Positions 1-11,567 of a stretch of DNA of 64,000 nt are shown here, in pieces. A model generated the notes under the pieces. It was not told the DNA's origin. It ran no database searches and saw only the letters and a list, made by a program, of their open reading frames with translations. Source of the DNA: Usnea hakonensis. Its lineage: Eukaryota > Ascomycota > Lecanoromycetes > Lecanorales > Parmeliaceae. Position numbers and translations under genes: made by a program. Positions within the stretch are counted from its first letter, which is position 1. Every line of letters starts with the position of its first letter. The stretch lies in the NCBI GenBank assembly GCA_013423325.1, contig BLJB01000206.1:1-64000 (forward strand), given 5' to 3'.

Positions 1-3000
1 CCGGGCGTCTAGCCATACCAAGTCTTGCACCTGGTATTTAGGGGCAGGTTGCCGGGTTCGGTTGGCGAATTCCTCTTAGGTGGCCTGGGCGAGTGTCATT
101 TGGGCCCGTAGGGTTTCGTTAATATGGTTTATTTGCTCGGCGAAGCCGTCAGCGTATAGTCTATCTTGGAGCTAGCGGTAGTTTATAATCCGGTCTTCCC
201 AGTGCGAGCTAGGTTCGAGGCCTATACGGGGGTACTGACCCGAGTTTGCGAAGAAAGGGGTAAGCTGGGTGGCTTCCGATAGATAATTATTGGCGGCAAA
301 TTCGGCTAATAGGAGCCATTTAGCCCAATCGTCCTAAAGGAAGTTCACAAAGACTCGGAGGTACTACTCGAGTATTGCGTTGGCTCGCTCGGTTTACCCA
401 TCCGTTTCCGGGTAGAAGGCGGTAGAGAGGCTGGTCTTGATCCCGCAACGGGTACATAGTTCGTGCCAGAAATAGCTCTCGAATTAGGTGCCCCGGTCGG
501 TAATAAAGTCGCAGGGTAACCCGTAGTCCTTCCAGACGTGGAGATAGAAGGCACGGGCTATATCCTCGGCCGTAATCCCATTCATCGGGATGTACTTCAC
601 CATTTTTATTAACCGGTCCGTGATAACAAGGATATTAACGCACTCCTAGCCGTAGTAGTCGATACTCAAAGGTAACCCGACGATAAAATCCATTAAGATA
701 TGGGCCCATCGCCTCCGTGGCACGGGTAGAGGTCTTAAGAGTCCCAAGTACTTCTCATAAGAGACTTTGGCACGGGCGCAGTCATGGCAATTAGCGACGA
801 ATTGTTTCACGAAGTTAGAGATTCCTGGCCAGTAGTAAGAGCGGGTCAGAATCTCATAGGTTTTAGCACGGCCTGGGTGGCCTGCCATAGGCGTATCATA
901 GGCGAGTTTAACGAGGCGTAAGCGTAGCTCGTCATTATCAGGGATAAAGAGTCTATCCCTAAAATAGACCCTGTTATCGCGTAGTTCGTATTCTAATAGG
1001 GGGAAGCCTTTCAGCTTCCGGGCGCCCGTTTATAGGGCGTTAATCACGGTCTGGGCTTACTCACTATCCGTGTAGGCTGACCAGATAGCGTCCTCCAAGT
1101 CTGGTTCGGCTTCCGGGTCGGGTTAGGGCTCATCTGGCTCTAGTTCAGGGGCTAGGGTAGTAGACTGTGAGGCTCCTCTACCCTGGATAGGCGCTAGAAG
1201 AGCCGCTCGGATAGTAGGGACGTCCTTCTTTCGGGCTAGGATTTGGGTATCTAGGTTTCCGGGCTTAAGAATCGTCTGCTACTGGAGACTTCGATCCTTT
1301 TAGGGCTTAGTCTGGCGAGTTAGGGCGTCCGCCCGCCGGTTCAGCGTACCCGGGCGGTAGACGATTTTGAAGTTGAACCTAGAGAGGAACTCAGACCACC
1401 GAGCTTGACGGCGACTTAGGAGCTTAGTCGACATGAAGTACTCCAGATTTTTGTGATCAGATACCACGGANNGGGTACCCTCGAGCTCGGGGCGCCAGAG
1501 CTCGAAGGCCCGAATGATTGCCAGAAGTTCCTTGTTATAGATCTCATAATTGCACTCCGCAGGGGACATCTTAGTAGAGAAGTACGCGACAGGCCTAAAG
1601 ACCCCCTGGGGGTCGTATTAGGATATGACTCCTAGTACGACCTCGTCCGAAGTGTCCGTCTCAACGACAATTTGCTTCTTCGGGTCGTAGTGCAGTAGGA
1701 TAGGTGCCGTAGTAAAGGCGAGTTTCAGAGATTCAAAGGCCTTATTACAACTGGAAGTCCACTGGAACTGGACTCCTTTCTTAGTAAGCTCCGTGAGTGG
1801 CTTAGCAAGTAGCGAGAACCCCCTAATAAATCGTCGGTAGAAGTTCGCGAAGCCTAGAAAGGCTTACACGTCCTTCACGCAGGTGGGGGTAGGCCATTCG
1901 GCGACCGCTAAGAGCTTGTCCGGATCCATACTAACGCCGTGGGTCGTAATAATTAACCCTAGGTAACGCACTTCGTCAACGCTAAAGGCGCACTTATCGA
2001 TATCAACTTAGAGGCCCGCTTCGCGGAGCCTAGCGAGCACGAGCTTAACGTGCCGGGTATACTCGGTCTTAGAATTACTATAGATCAAGATATCATCGAT
2101 GTACGCAGTACAGAAGTCGTCCAGGTATTCGTGTAAGAGGTCGTTCATATATTTCTGGAACGTTGACGGGGCCCTACAGAGCCCAAAGTTCATAACAAGC
2201 GACTTATAGAGTCCGTAGCGAGTCCGGAAGGCAGTCTTCCACTCCTCCCCTAGGGCCATTCGAATCTTATTAAACGCTGCGATAATATCCAGCTTAGTGA
2301 AATACTTGGCACGGCAGATTCTGGCTAAGGTTTCTTAAATCAGGGGTATTGGGTACCGATTTTTGATCGTGATAGCATTTAGGGCCCGATAATCTACGTA
2401 AAGGCGTAGCCCACCTCCGGGCTTACGGGCGAAGAGGACTGGGGACGCGGCCGAGGACTTACTAGGGCGGATAAAACCTTTCGCGAGGTTATCATCTAGG
2501 AATTTCTTAAGTACCTCCAACTCGCCTGCGGATATACCGTAGAGGGGGCCGAATGGGGGTACCTTACCGGGTTCCAGCTCGATTTTGTAATCGATTTCGC
2601 GGTAGGGGGGAAGCTCATTAGCTTCGGTCTAGGAAAAGACGTCCAGGAAGTCGTGGTATTCTCTAGGGAGTACAGAGCTGGGGTCGGTACAGATCTTAGG
2701 CCTCAAGGCCTTCTCGATATCCCTCATAGTGGCCGCAAAGACCTCGACCCCCGGCTTCTTACTCAGAAGCGCGAAGGGTGCGGCCCCAATCAGGCAGATT
2801 GATGAGGGTTTAGGTTTGGAACTCGGGGGTAGCTGGGAGAGCTTGGTAGCTCGCAAGGCGGCCGCGATAGGGTTTGCATAGAGCCTAGCCTGCCTTCGCT
2901 GGTCGCTAAGGTAGCGGGTCGAGGCGCTAGGGAGAGACCTAATTTCTGGAGGGGCGAGCGCTGGGACTTTGCTGGGTAGAAACGAGAGGCTAGGACCTTC

Positions 3001-3500
3001 AGTGGACTCTGGGGCTACCCCCCCGAAGGAGAGCGTGTTCCCGTCTGCCCTAAGGCGAAGATTGACCTTATGCTTCTCCATCCATAGAAGGCCGATAATA
3101 ACATCCCAGCCCGAGAGGTCTATAACATAGAAGGTGGTCTCGATTGGAGGGTGGCCAGGTACAACGAACCCACAACGAGTCGTATAGGTAACAGGGCCGG
3201 AAGCGGCGGGCTTTCCGTCGAATCCGTCTAGATCTCTAGGGGTGTCAAGGGGGGTCAAGGGTAGATTCTTATTTCGCGCATAGGTGGCATCAATAAAACT
3301 CTCAGAAGAAGCTCCGGTATCATACAGTATTTCAGCCGTATAATCTATTTCATTAGAATTTACCCCGCATACTAATGCGAGAGTACTATCTAGACAAGGT
3401 TCTGGAATCAAGGCTTTCAAGGTACCGGATCTTAACTTTAAAGGAGGTTATTTGCCAACCGGTAGTCCCTACACACGACGGTACGCAGGGACTATGCTTT
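1..3500 (-). pseudogene. pol of gypsy element (protease, RT, RNase H, integrase), disrupted
   Basis: One frame (codon starts divisible by 3) holds all Pol domains. Protease: YDTGASSESF near 3310-3340. Reverse transcriptase: about 2520-1990, with palm motif AYIDDILIYS and the YVDYRALN block. RNase H: about 1569-1300, with SDHKNLEYF and the WRPELEG block. Integrase: zinc-binding H/C block about 890-760 (GHPGRAKTYEIL, then CHDC), then the catalytic core to about 300. Stops include 484-486 (after DRGT), 394-396 (after PETDG), 364-366, 334-336, 2008-2010 and 2335-2337; each sits where a glutamine fits the family. The C-terminal part of integrase runs off the window. No intact polyprotein can be made. 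Confidence 0.9.
1471..1472. other. Assembly gap (2 N)
   Basis: Two undetermined bases inside the RNase H region. The frame on both sides is the same, so little sequence is likely missing. Confidence 0.95.
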
Positions 3501-4745
3501 TCCCGACTTACCCGTAGTCACTAGCGCTAAGGGCGCAGTCGTAACTGTTCTAACGCTAGTACGGTTCGCTGGTTTCTTCTCGCAGTCCGCAGCATGGTGG
3601 CCTGGTTCACCGCAGTAGAGGCAGAGGTCATTGTCTCGTCGGCGTTATTTTTCTATAGAGGACAGGGGCCCGCGGGGCTTAGAGCCTATTTTGGATAAGT
3701 CCATTGCCGTATTTCCATTATTAGTAGAGACATGAACAGCCTAGTTATCGGCGTGCACGTGTACTGCTAGCGCGGTGGTATTTGCATTCTAGCGATTCGC
3801 CTTGGAGCTTGATTTCGCAAATCGCTCCCGAAGCTGGCGTTCCCTAGTATCCCGATATTGGTATTCTTCGACTAACTGATCAAAAGTGAGCTAGTGGACC
3901 CTAACGCTGACTAGGTGGCTAGCGAGCTCCTGGCAAAGACCGTTCTATAGGTGGAATTTTGACGTTTCCTCATCGAAACCGGTATCGCCGATCTTAGCGG
4001 CAAATAGCGAGAGGTATTCGGCGAATAGCTTATTAGTTTAACGTAGATTTATGATATAATGTTAAGCGGTATTCCGTTTGTCTATATCCCTAAAGGCTAG
4101 CCGCAAGGCCCTAATAAGCTGCTCGATATCTCTAACGTAGGTCGGGCTATCCTTATTTATCCTCGGGTGGATTTGGTCTGCCGCCTTACCCTCTAGTCGT
4201 CCGTACGTATACCTTACCTGGGAGGTATCGGTAGGGTACCAGTCGGCATTATCCCTAAGTTTGAACTTAAGTTTCGTAACCTATTGCTCCAAGGTCGCAC
4301 GATCTCCTAAGTATATAGGCGGATCTGGGACCCTCGGCGAACGTTTAGTAGTATTGGGGTTAGCCGAGGCAGCGCTTACATTGAACGAGCGGGCGAGCTA
4401 CCTATCTAAGTCCTTAATTTAAGCCTGGAAGCTATTAGTACTATCTTCCAATTCCTTCTATTAGCGTTCTGATTATTTAGTAGTATTAATCTCCAATTGG
4501 TCGTACTTAGCTTTTAGATCACGAATAGCTTCGCCGTCACGGTTAAAGGCTATTTCTAGTATCCTCCGGAGTTGGTCTAGATTCTCGTTAACAGCTTTAA
4601 CTAAGGCTTAGTTATTATTCAGGCCTCCTAAGGTAGCTAATATTACATCTTCGGGGATTAGTTCGAGTTGGTCTTAACTAGTCGACTAGGAGGTACCGTC
4701 AGGCGTTAACGTCAACCCAAAGGACTAAGAGAAATTGCGAGGCAT
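3424..4745 (-). pseudogene. gag of gypsy element, disrupted
   Basis: An ATG at 4743-4745 opens a frame running toward the pol region. It is broken by several TAG/TAA codons within its first 50 codons, each one C-to-T change from a glutamine codon. A retroviral-type zinc knuckle lies at 3582-3623 (CLYCGEPGHHAADC, spacing C-X2-C-X4-H-X4-C), in the same frame as the ATG (374 codons apart). This is the nucleic-acid-binding end of Gag, which packages element RNA in the virus-like particle. The frame ends in a TAG just after the slippery site at 3498-3504, one frame away from pol. Confidence 0.82.
3463..3504 (-). promoter_or_regulatory. Candidate programmed -1 ribosomal frameshift site between gag and pol
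   Basis: On the minus strand, heptamer GGGAAAA (3498-3504) falls in the gag frame as G GGA AAA, the X XXY YYZ pattern of -1 slippage. Three bases downstream a perfect 8-bp stem, TAGTCCCT with AGGGACTA (3487-3494 with 3463-3470), closes a 16-base loop. Gag codons start at positions equal to 2 modulo 3 and pol codons at 0 modulo 3, which is exactly a -1 shift. The spacer is shorter than the usual 5-9 bases. The copy is dead, so this is a fossil signal. Confidence 0.55.
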
Positions 4746-4833
4746 AGTAACAAGGGTACAACAATAATACTATAGTATAAGTAGTGTTCGTAATATCAAG
4801 GTTCGGACTAAGATCTACGGGCGCGCGGCTTAG

Positions 4834-5037
4834 TGTTGATAATTTGGCTTACTAACTATAGTAGAGGCTAGTTATACAAGACGAACACGAAGAGGAAAGA
4901 AAGAGAAAGAGAGTTCGCTCGAGAAATCAGCCCTTTAAATACCCGTACTCCGCACGCTAGCAATCGATGTGCGTGTTTAGAATAAGTGAATGCAGATTTG
5001 ATGTCACATGCTATGCATGTGTTGAGAAACCGTGACA
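4834..5037 (-). repeat. Probable 5' LTR of the gypsy element
   Basis: Read on the minus strand this begins TGTCACGG and, about 204 bases on, reaches ...ATCAACA, giving TGT...ACA ends. A TATA-like ATTTAAA sits about 100 bases in, followed by a pyrimidine-rich stretch. The outer end is fairly well placed; the inner end is a guess, because the other LTR is outside the window and the primer-binding site is not clear after RIP. Confidence 0.45.
4933..4940 (-). promoter_or_regulatory. TATA-like box in the LTR
   Basis: The minus strand reads GGTATTTAAAGGG here, about 100 bases inside the LTR edge and upstream of gag. Position and sequence fit the Pol II promoter of an LTR element. No transcript start is visible. 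Confidence 0.4.
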
Positions 5038-5460
5038 CGTACTTTTAAGATAACTATAATAATACTATTCTTTTAGTATAACTATTGATTATATAAAACG
5101 TCTTTTTAATACTACGGTTTTATAGTATTTCTACTACGTAACCGTTATCAGACGGTCTAGAAATAGACTACTATAGCGCTACCGTACTAGCATTACAAGG
5201 TACTTTAGATAAAGTATTACCTTAGTCCTTAGCCCTACCAAGCCCTCTAATCTACTTCGGGTTAGCGACTACCCGTAACTATTTCGGGTTAGATTATACG
5301 ATATCGGATTATAGTAGCCTTAAGAGTAAGACTATAGAGTACCTAAAGTCATAGTTTCGACTGGGTATATTTACCTAGCAAGGTCTACATAATATCGTTG
5401 GCACTATAGAGGAGGGAGGTATAGAAGCAGATTTTTCGGCCTAATATAGCGATTTTTTAG
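5038..5460. other. AT-rich, TpA-rich transposon debris
   Basis: No open frame of note. The stretch is dense in TA dinucleotides and poor in CA/TG, consistent with old RIP of repeated DNA next to the gypsy element. No family is recognisable. Confidence 0.5.
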
Positions 5461-5595
5461 CTTGAACCAACAGTTGAACCGTTCAACTACTGGTTCAACG
5501 GTTTGTACCTTTTAACCGACTACGAACCGTGTATATAGCCTCATTTGAACCAGTTCAGGCATTTTGAACCAACGGTTCAACCGTTGGGAACACTG
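5461..5595 (-). mobile_element. Apparent hAT-type transposon end with subterminal palindromes
   Basis: From 5595 the minus strand starts CAGTGTTCCCAACGG, which resembles the CAGTG-type terminal inverted repeats of hAT elements. Inside it lie repeated copies of GGTTCAAC or its complement, including two near-perfect palindromes: 9-1-9 at 5569-5587 and 7-1-7 at 5473-5487. Subterminal repeats of this kind bind transposase. No second terminus or 8-base target duplication is found to the left, where the DNA is heavily degraded. A relic or MITE-like fragment is likely. Confidence 0.4.
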
Positions 5596-6527
5596 ATGTG
5601 GATATTGATTGACCCGAACAAGGTAGGACTTGATCCTGATCCCACTCAACCAAGGTTTGCACAAGAGGTCAATGAGTGAAGTACGTTTGAATTTGTCATT
5701 ACAAGTGTACTAGATCCTCGGTATCAAGAGCGTATAGACATATGGATAAGTGTAGTCAATGAAGTTTGTCGTCCGAGGCTGAAAATGCGGCATCTTAGCC
5801 TCTCTGGTTCCCACCTTCCTTTTCGAGGAATGTGTATACATAGGTACATACTACGGAGGTCCGCACTACAAGTCATGCACCATGCCAAGACTCGTCGGAT
5901 AATGAACCACAACCACAACCACAAATGGGGCCGCCTTTCGAGAAAATGTCTAAAAGGCACGACCTACAACATACTAGATTAAAACCTCAACTCTAAGTCT
6001 ACGTCTGCGTCACCATCACACCAGTCCACGCCCTCCAATATTCAAAACACCAATGATCCAAAGACGATATACCCACGCCGAAATCAGGCGTAAAAACGCG
6101 CCATCTCGATCAGCGAGGCCTTTTGATACGCCATTCAGACATCGAAGCTCGACCGGCACACACTAAGAAAACCGAGCCACGAGAAACGTGCAAGCAAAGG
6201 AATTCGCGAAATTCGTGCGATTTACATGCTAAGTACTATGGGTGTCAGTCCCATGCGACACGCTCGAGGAATTCCAATGCACCTAAATGAAGCACACATT
6301 AAATTGGGACCTTGCGAGATCAAATGGTAATAGATTTTTGCAATCGTGTTCCGTGGAAGGAGTGAGATACGTATCAGTCATATAGCTAAATTTTGACCCC
6401 CCAAGCTTCCAGTTCACATCTCTTCTCCACATTACCAAAAAAAGAGGGTGCCAGTGAGTCATTCGTCCAAGTATCACCCAAATATCCAACCTTACGACAT
6501 CCCATCTCCCTCCCCCACCCACCCCCC
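5596..6527. other. No supported gene
   Basis: Only short, mutually overlapping frames occur. A stretch at 5601-5740 on the plus strand reads EFVITSVLDPRYQER after an in-frame TGA, which faintly resembles the LDPRxK part of hAT transposases, but this is too weak to call. 6448-6527 is the 3' flank of the mannosidase gene and is very C-rich on the plus strand. Confidence 0.5.
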
Positions 6528-9500
6528 TCAATACCTCAACGTATTATTCCACAAACTCTCCACCGTAACCCCTATCCCACTCACAACCCCCCCACCCACC
6601 ACCTCCACCCCAACCCCCCTCTTCCTCCCCCTCAGCAGCAAAACCCCATTATCCTCAAACCTCAGCATCTCCCCCCCAGCCGGATAATCCAACCACGTCC
6701 ACACCGCGACCCCAGTCTTCGCCTCGAGTACAAACTCTTGTTTCCCTTCATCGAACACCATTTCGATACCCGGGTCCACCAACTTGGCTTGCGAGAGCGG
6801 GGTAGGATGGAAGAAGTTCTCATGGGTGAAGACTGTCGTGGAGTCAGTGTTTGGAAGCTGGCCTTTGGCCGTGAGGTTCATGTATAGAACGGCATTCGTG
6901 GGGTCGAATTTCGTCGAGTTCTCTATCGTAGTAGAGAAGACAAGAGTTGTGTTTAGCGCTCCGACCGTGAAGGGGGTGGGCGTCGATGGCGTGCCGGCCG
7001 TTGCGTCTGCGGCAATGGGTGTGCCATCCCAGGTGAACCATTCGAAGGACGCGGTACCGGTGGCCGGGGACCAGAGATCTGACGTGATGTAGATTTGGAG
7101 GAGGTGGGTTGTGTAGTTGTAGAAGGGGGCGATGATGATGGGTTGGTAGATGTCCTTTGCAATGTAGTGGAGGACTTTCCAGCGACCTAGTACAGTCAGC
7201 CGCTCGACGACAGATTCCGGATTCGGGCCCTGTCTCTAGTTGATGCACTTATTTGCCAGAAAAAGTCATACTCAGGGGAGGGAGGGTTTCATCCGTACCA
7301 TCATACTCGATGCCCGCCCATGAAGGCGCCTGCCATATATCCTCCAGCTGCCAGTACAGAGACCCCAACTGCCTGTTCGGGAACCCGCTGCCGCGACGAT
7401 AGAAACTGATCTCGGCCTTGTAGAAATCCGCCTGGAAGATCTGCGTCGTGTGGCACCAGGCCGAGAAATTGGCCACACTGTCCGTCTTATCTGGTACCTG
7501 TTTTAAATCCAACCATCCATTAGCCGAGTAGAACCAATTTGATGAAACTTGCGGCAAATAAAATATGAGATGACTTGACAAGGACATTGGTATCTCACAG
7601 GATAATATCTTTGCGCCGCGATAGTCATCTCGCCCATCCCCTTTGAGCTGTTTGCGAAATTGCTGGTATTCAAACCACCTGGTGGATAATGGTGGTTCCG
7701 GAGCACTATGGTTGTGGAGTTGAAGTGGAGATCTGCTGGGGAGATTGCTTGCTGCCAGGTCTGCAGGGAGGGCATGGAGTGGTAGCCGAACTCGTTTGCG
7801 AATCTGCCGACGGGATACGAAGAGTAGTTGAAAGCGATGGAAGAGTCGTAATTGTAATAGTCTAGGAGGATGTTGGATCAGTTCGTTGATTCATGACATG
7901 GGAAAGTATTGCATGGTGGTCACGGACCTGTGTCTCCATACACTGATCCAGGGGTTAGATTGTTATACCGCTCAATCATGGGCTCGGGCAATGAGAAATT
8001 TAATTCGAGGTAGCCGTTGGTGGTACTGCTGGGGATATAGCTTATGCTCTTGGAGTTTGCATACACTATCGGCAGAATTGTGTCTAAGAAGAGTAGTTCA
8101 TACTGTGCCAAGTATTTGTCGTACTCGTCGGGCGCGGTTTTGTTGACATTACTCAATTCTAGAGACTCCAACTCGTTGCCTGGTTGCATGGTCAACGCAG
8201 TCCTTGTCAGTGTTGTGACTAAAATTTTAGGAAGTGGGTGGCGGTGATGGCCTTACCTCCAGCCCACAGCGCCAACGACGGATGGTGGTTTACCCTTCTG
8301 ACATTATACGTCACCTCCTCAACCACATTGTCAACGAATTCTGCATCGACCGGATACAGCGCATCACCAAACTCGAACTCCGACCACATCAGGATACCTT
8401 CATGATCAGCAATATCATAAATGAAGTCTGGCGTGTAAGCCCCACTGGCCCATACGCGCAGCATGTTTTGGTTGGCGGCAGTGACAGAATCGAATAATTG
8501 TTGTATCTTTGCGGAAGTCACCCTCGGCCAAAAGGCGTCCGGAGGAATGAAATTTGAGCCTTTGGCGTAGAACTCATGGCCATTGACTTCGAAGTGCCTG
8601 CGTGGTTTGTAAGCTGGGAGTTCTCTTTGTAATTGGACTGCATCAATTATGCGTCACTCTCACCAATTGTTCCCTGGAGCGATACCCTGGGCTATTTGCT
8701 CATCTGAGATGACTTGCATGTTGAGGACCTTGCGGCCGTTAGGATGACTGCTCATGATATGCACTGCCGAGATGACTTACAATGGTCCGAAAGCCTGTAC
8801 GTCTGTTGACCGAAGCCACCGTAGCATTTCCACTGTCCACAATGCTGACTGTGAGATTGTAGAGGCTCTGAGGACCTAAGCCATGTGGCCACCAAAGTTT
8901 GTACAACGACGGATCAAGCATCGCAGTGCCTGTAATAGTACTACTGGAGCTGGTCAGATTTGTCAGAGAACCCGAAGACACAGTTTGATTAGTCGACGAA
9001 TCAGCAATGACATAGGTAAGCGCAGCATTTAGCGGCATGGTACCCAAAATATCCAGACTGGCATTCAACAGCCAAGGCGCGGACTGATCTGGAGGAATGT
9101 TGTTCATTTGGCCCACACGGGAAATATCAAAGTCAGAGTTCCGAATGTAAATCTCTGGGGACTCATTGGGCGAGGAAGATAGTTGTATGACACATGCCGG
9201 CTGCCAGATACCCGCTGGTGCAAATGCGGGTCCCCAATCCCACCCAAAATCCGATTGCTCTTTGCGGATGAACTGTCTGTTGGGAAACTCGTAAACGATT
9301 TCAACGCCATCTGGCCATGTCTCTTGGCTTGGCTGCGCGGCGATTTCATCAGCTATCATCGGGGCACTGCCAAAGTCGATGCTTAGTGTGGTAGAAGTAC
9401 AATTGCTCAGCATGGCTGAGACGTCAAAGTAATATTGGCGGAATTGGTTGTTGGTGGAGGCTACGGGCTGTCCGCAGAATTCGATGCTGGTAAAGGTATC

Positions 9501-9906
9501 CAGGCCATTGAAGAGGAGCCATGTCTGCGTGCTAGTACTAGTATCTCTACATGGCCGTTAAACACGTTTGAACAAGGCAGAGATCTTCGTCACTCACAGT
9601 CCAGAGATCAAAGTGGTATATGTCCAATTGGTGTTGGCTACCCAACGCAAGTCGAAGTCGTTCAAGCCATAATATCTTTCTTCTAGTCAGCACCAACAAC
9701 TTAAATCAGCCTAGTCTAGCTTACGGATCCCCAATGACCCGCGCGGCGTAGAGGTCCAAATGCGCTTGGGAAGGCACCGATCCAGGGACACTGATATTCA
9801 TGGGCAAATTCTCCAACGTCCAATCATTTCCGCTCAAGTCAATCACCTTTTGCGATAAGGCGCTTGCGGCAAACAATAGCGCGATAAGTACATTAGAAAC
9901 CGCCAT
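6528..9906 (-). CDS. Secreted beta-mannosidase, glycoside hydrolase family 2
   Basis: Nine exons (9725-9906, 9598-9675, 8781-9531, 8664-8728, 8257-8597, 7928-8179, 7599-7861, 7299-7497, 6528-7186) join into 929 residues with no frame conflict, the usual length for fungal beta-mannosidase A. The enzyme removes terminal beta-1,4-linked mannose from manno-oligosaccharides made during mannan breakdown. Residues 1-19 form a signal peptide. The N-terminal sugar-binding and immunoglobulin-like domains precede the TIM barrel. The acid/base motif LWAGGNELE puts the catalytic glutamate at E475, split by intron 5; the likely nucleophile is E580 in RFANEFGYHSMPS. The conserved RQLGSLYWQLEDIWQAPSWAG block follows. 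Codons near the 3' end are strikingly G-rich. The family call is firm; exact substrate is inferred. Confidence 0.93.
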
Positions 9907-10724
9907 TTTGAATGTGGAAAAGAATCACATTGTCAAAAGACGCGGCGGACGACGTTGCCATCTTATAGGCAGCACCGCAGGGCTCGCAAGGCCCGCAAGG
10001 TGTACCGGAACCATGGCGCACGATGGACATGATGCAAAGATGACTGGCTCGAACCTGGGGTACATGTGAGAGCCTTACTGAAGAAGGAAGTTGACTGTCC
10101 ACCTTCCTACTTATTTAAGAAGAATGCTGTGACCCCGCAATGAGATGGTTTTGATATTGTGGGGTAAAACGTCAGCCCGCAGCCAAGATGCTTCCAATTT
10201 AGCCAAACTCGGGTCAAGGGCCCGGCTGACATGCATTGCATGTGCATTGTGGAATCGAAAAGTGGAGAAGGACAAACCACAAACTTGAAGCCTCAATTTG
10301 CGATGATATGGTAGAGGTCAAATGGTTGGCGATGCGAATGATTCTGTGGCCCCGATCTCCCTTTTAAGGCTTGAAAGTTAGTATTCTTGGACACCGATCA
10401 ACTTTTAGATTTTTTTTTAAGCTTCTCGTCCTTTGTAAAAGCTTTCGAGTTGTATGAGAAGTAAAGCTTGTTGAATCTAAGCATACTGTGTAAAGCGTAG
10501 AAATTATGATCAATTGTTTGTTCGTTATAACAAAGTATTTCATGGTGGCCAAGTATAAAGGGTACATGGAATTGCAAACGCCGTTATTACAGTATGCGAT
10601 CTTCCTCGAAACGAAAAGATATGCGCGACCTGCGTTATAGGGCATGCCATCGACTCGATTGTAGTCGCATGAATTCGATATGGCGCCAACCCTCGCTCGT
10701 CGAATTGCAAGTCAACAGGAACCC
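9907..10724. other. Intergenic, mannosidase promoter side
   Basis: Holds the mannosidase upstream region on the right of its ATG and the 3' flank of the DUF7702-like gene. No additional gene, RNA or repeat is recognised. Confidence 0.5.
9962..9969 (-). promoter_or_regulatory. TATA-like element upstream of the mannosidase
   Basis: The minus strand reads CTATAAGA about 55-65 bases before the mannosidase ATG, a plausible TATA box. No other regulatory motif is clear. Confidence 0.3.
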
Positions 10725-11567
10725 CTATGCAACGCCTTTGGTATTGTAGTTGTTCATGGGCACCCCGCGTGGTCCATTCACCAGACTGTCCTTTCGAGAG
10801 GCCGCAAAACCGGACATGAGGAAGAAACATGCCACGATAAATTCCTCGATTATAGCCATACACAGCTGGACGGTTGGATTCCCATCGAGGATATTGAACG
10901 TGCTGTTATTGACAAAGTCTGCGAGAATGCTGTAGAGAATACGGACGGCAAGAAAGGGAAGCGAGGCAAGGACCGCGTATAGGATGCGCTGCTCGCCCGT
11001 TGGGAGACTGCGAGACTCGGCTAAGGTGAGGACGGCCATTGCCACTATAGCAAGATATGAGACCAGGAAGATGATGACCCCGGCTTTTTCAAATGTTTCT
11101 CCGGAGCTATGGTTGGATACGTCGGACGACGAGATTCGAGTACCGCCAACGATCGCGAGGATCAAAGCAAGCAAAATCGGAATGTGAAGCAATTCGAGGA
11201 AGCGAACCCGGAGAGTATTCCCAGAGATGAAATCGTTACTACGAAACAATGTCAGCTGGATCGTGAAATGCCCAGAAGGACAGTCTTACACTCTCCTCAA
11301 AAGTCCTGTAGCGACCAAGAGCAACGGACTCAGACCAATGGAGCCGAGGATGGAGGACCAGGTGGCATCGGTACGGCTCGTTGGGTGATTGGCGCTGAGG
11401 ATCTCAAAAACGGCGCTTGCTATGCGTAGCCCGCAGAACACGACGAGGTAGATCCAAGGCCGACCTTTGGCGAAGCCATGTCTGAAAATGATAGCGATTG
11501 CGAACAGGATAGCAATTATGTAGACTGCGAGTTCGGCAATGGCAATGTTTTCCCTTTCCGATAACAT
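10725..11567 (-). CDS. Seven-helix integral membrane protein, DUF7702-like
   Basis: Two exons (11290-11567 and 10725-11238; 51-base intron with a GTAAGA donor) give 263 residues. The product is almost wholly hydrophobic: about seven membrane segments separated by short loops, with the first at about 10-28 after a short outside tail (MLSERENIAIAEL). The pattern, including GLRIASAVFEIL in helix two or three and LPFLAVRILYSIL late in the protein, matches a large ascomycete family of unknown function that I believe is DUF7702. No catalytic residues stand out. It lies tail to head behind the mannosidase and shares no clear regulatory link with it. The membrane topology is well supported; the family name is recall and less sure. 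Confidence 0.72.

Larger units (their letters stand above)
1..5037 (-). mobile_element. Ty3/gypsy LTR retrotransposon, RIP-decayed, truncated by the window edge
   Basis: On the minus strand the order is LTR, gag with a CCHC knuckle, protease, reverse transcriptase, RNase H, integrase, which is the Ty3/gypsy order. The left side runs off the window, so the integrase C-terminus and second LTR are not seen. The outer edge is placed at 5037, where the minus strand begins TGTCACGG, a typical LTR start; this is inference because the partner LTR is missing. The element is dead: both reading frames carry many TAA and TAG codons, mostly where glutamine is expected in conserved motifs (for example at 334-336, 364-366, 394-396 and 484-486 in integrase and 2335-2337 next to reverse transcriptase). 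CAA/CAG to TAA/TAG is the RIP signature. A 2-base assembly gap lies at 1471-1472 inside RNase H. Confidence 0.93.

Noticed and set aside
1473..1510. Cluster of restriction-like sites suggesting vector polylinker next to the gap
   Set aside because: It encodes the conserved WRPELEG block of gypsy RNase H and is natural.
7498..7598. Alternative exon in the mannosidase reading SSNWFYSANGW
   Set aside because: Including it would interrupt the conserved RYYP-VPDKTD junction; the 101-base intron has good GT-AG ends and keeps frame.
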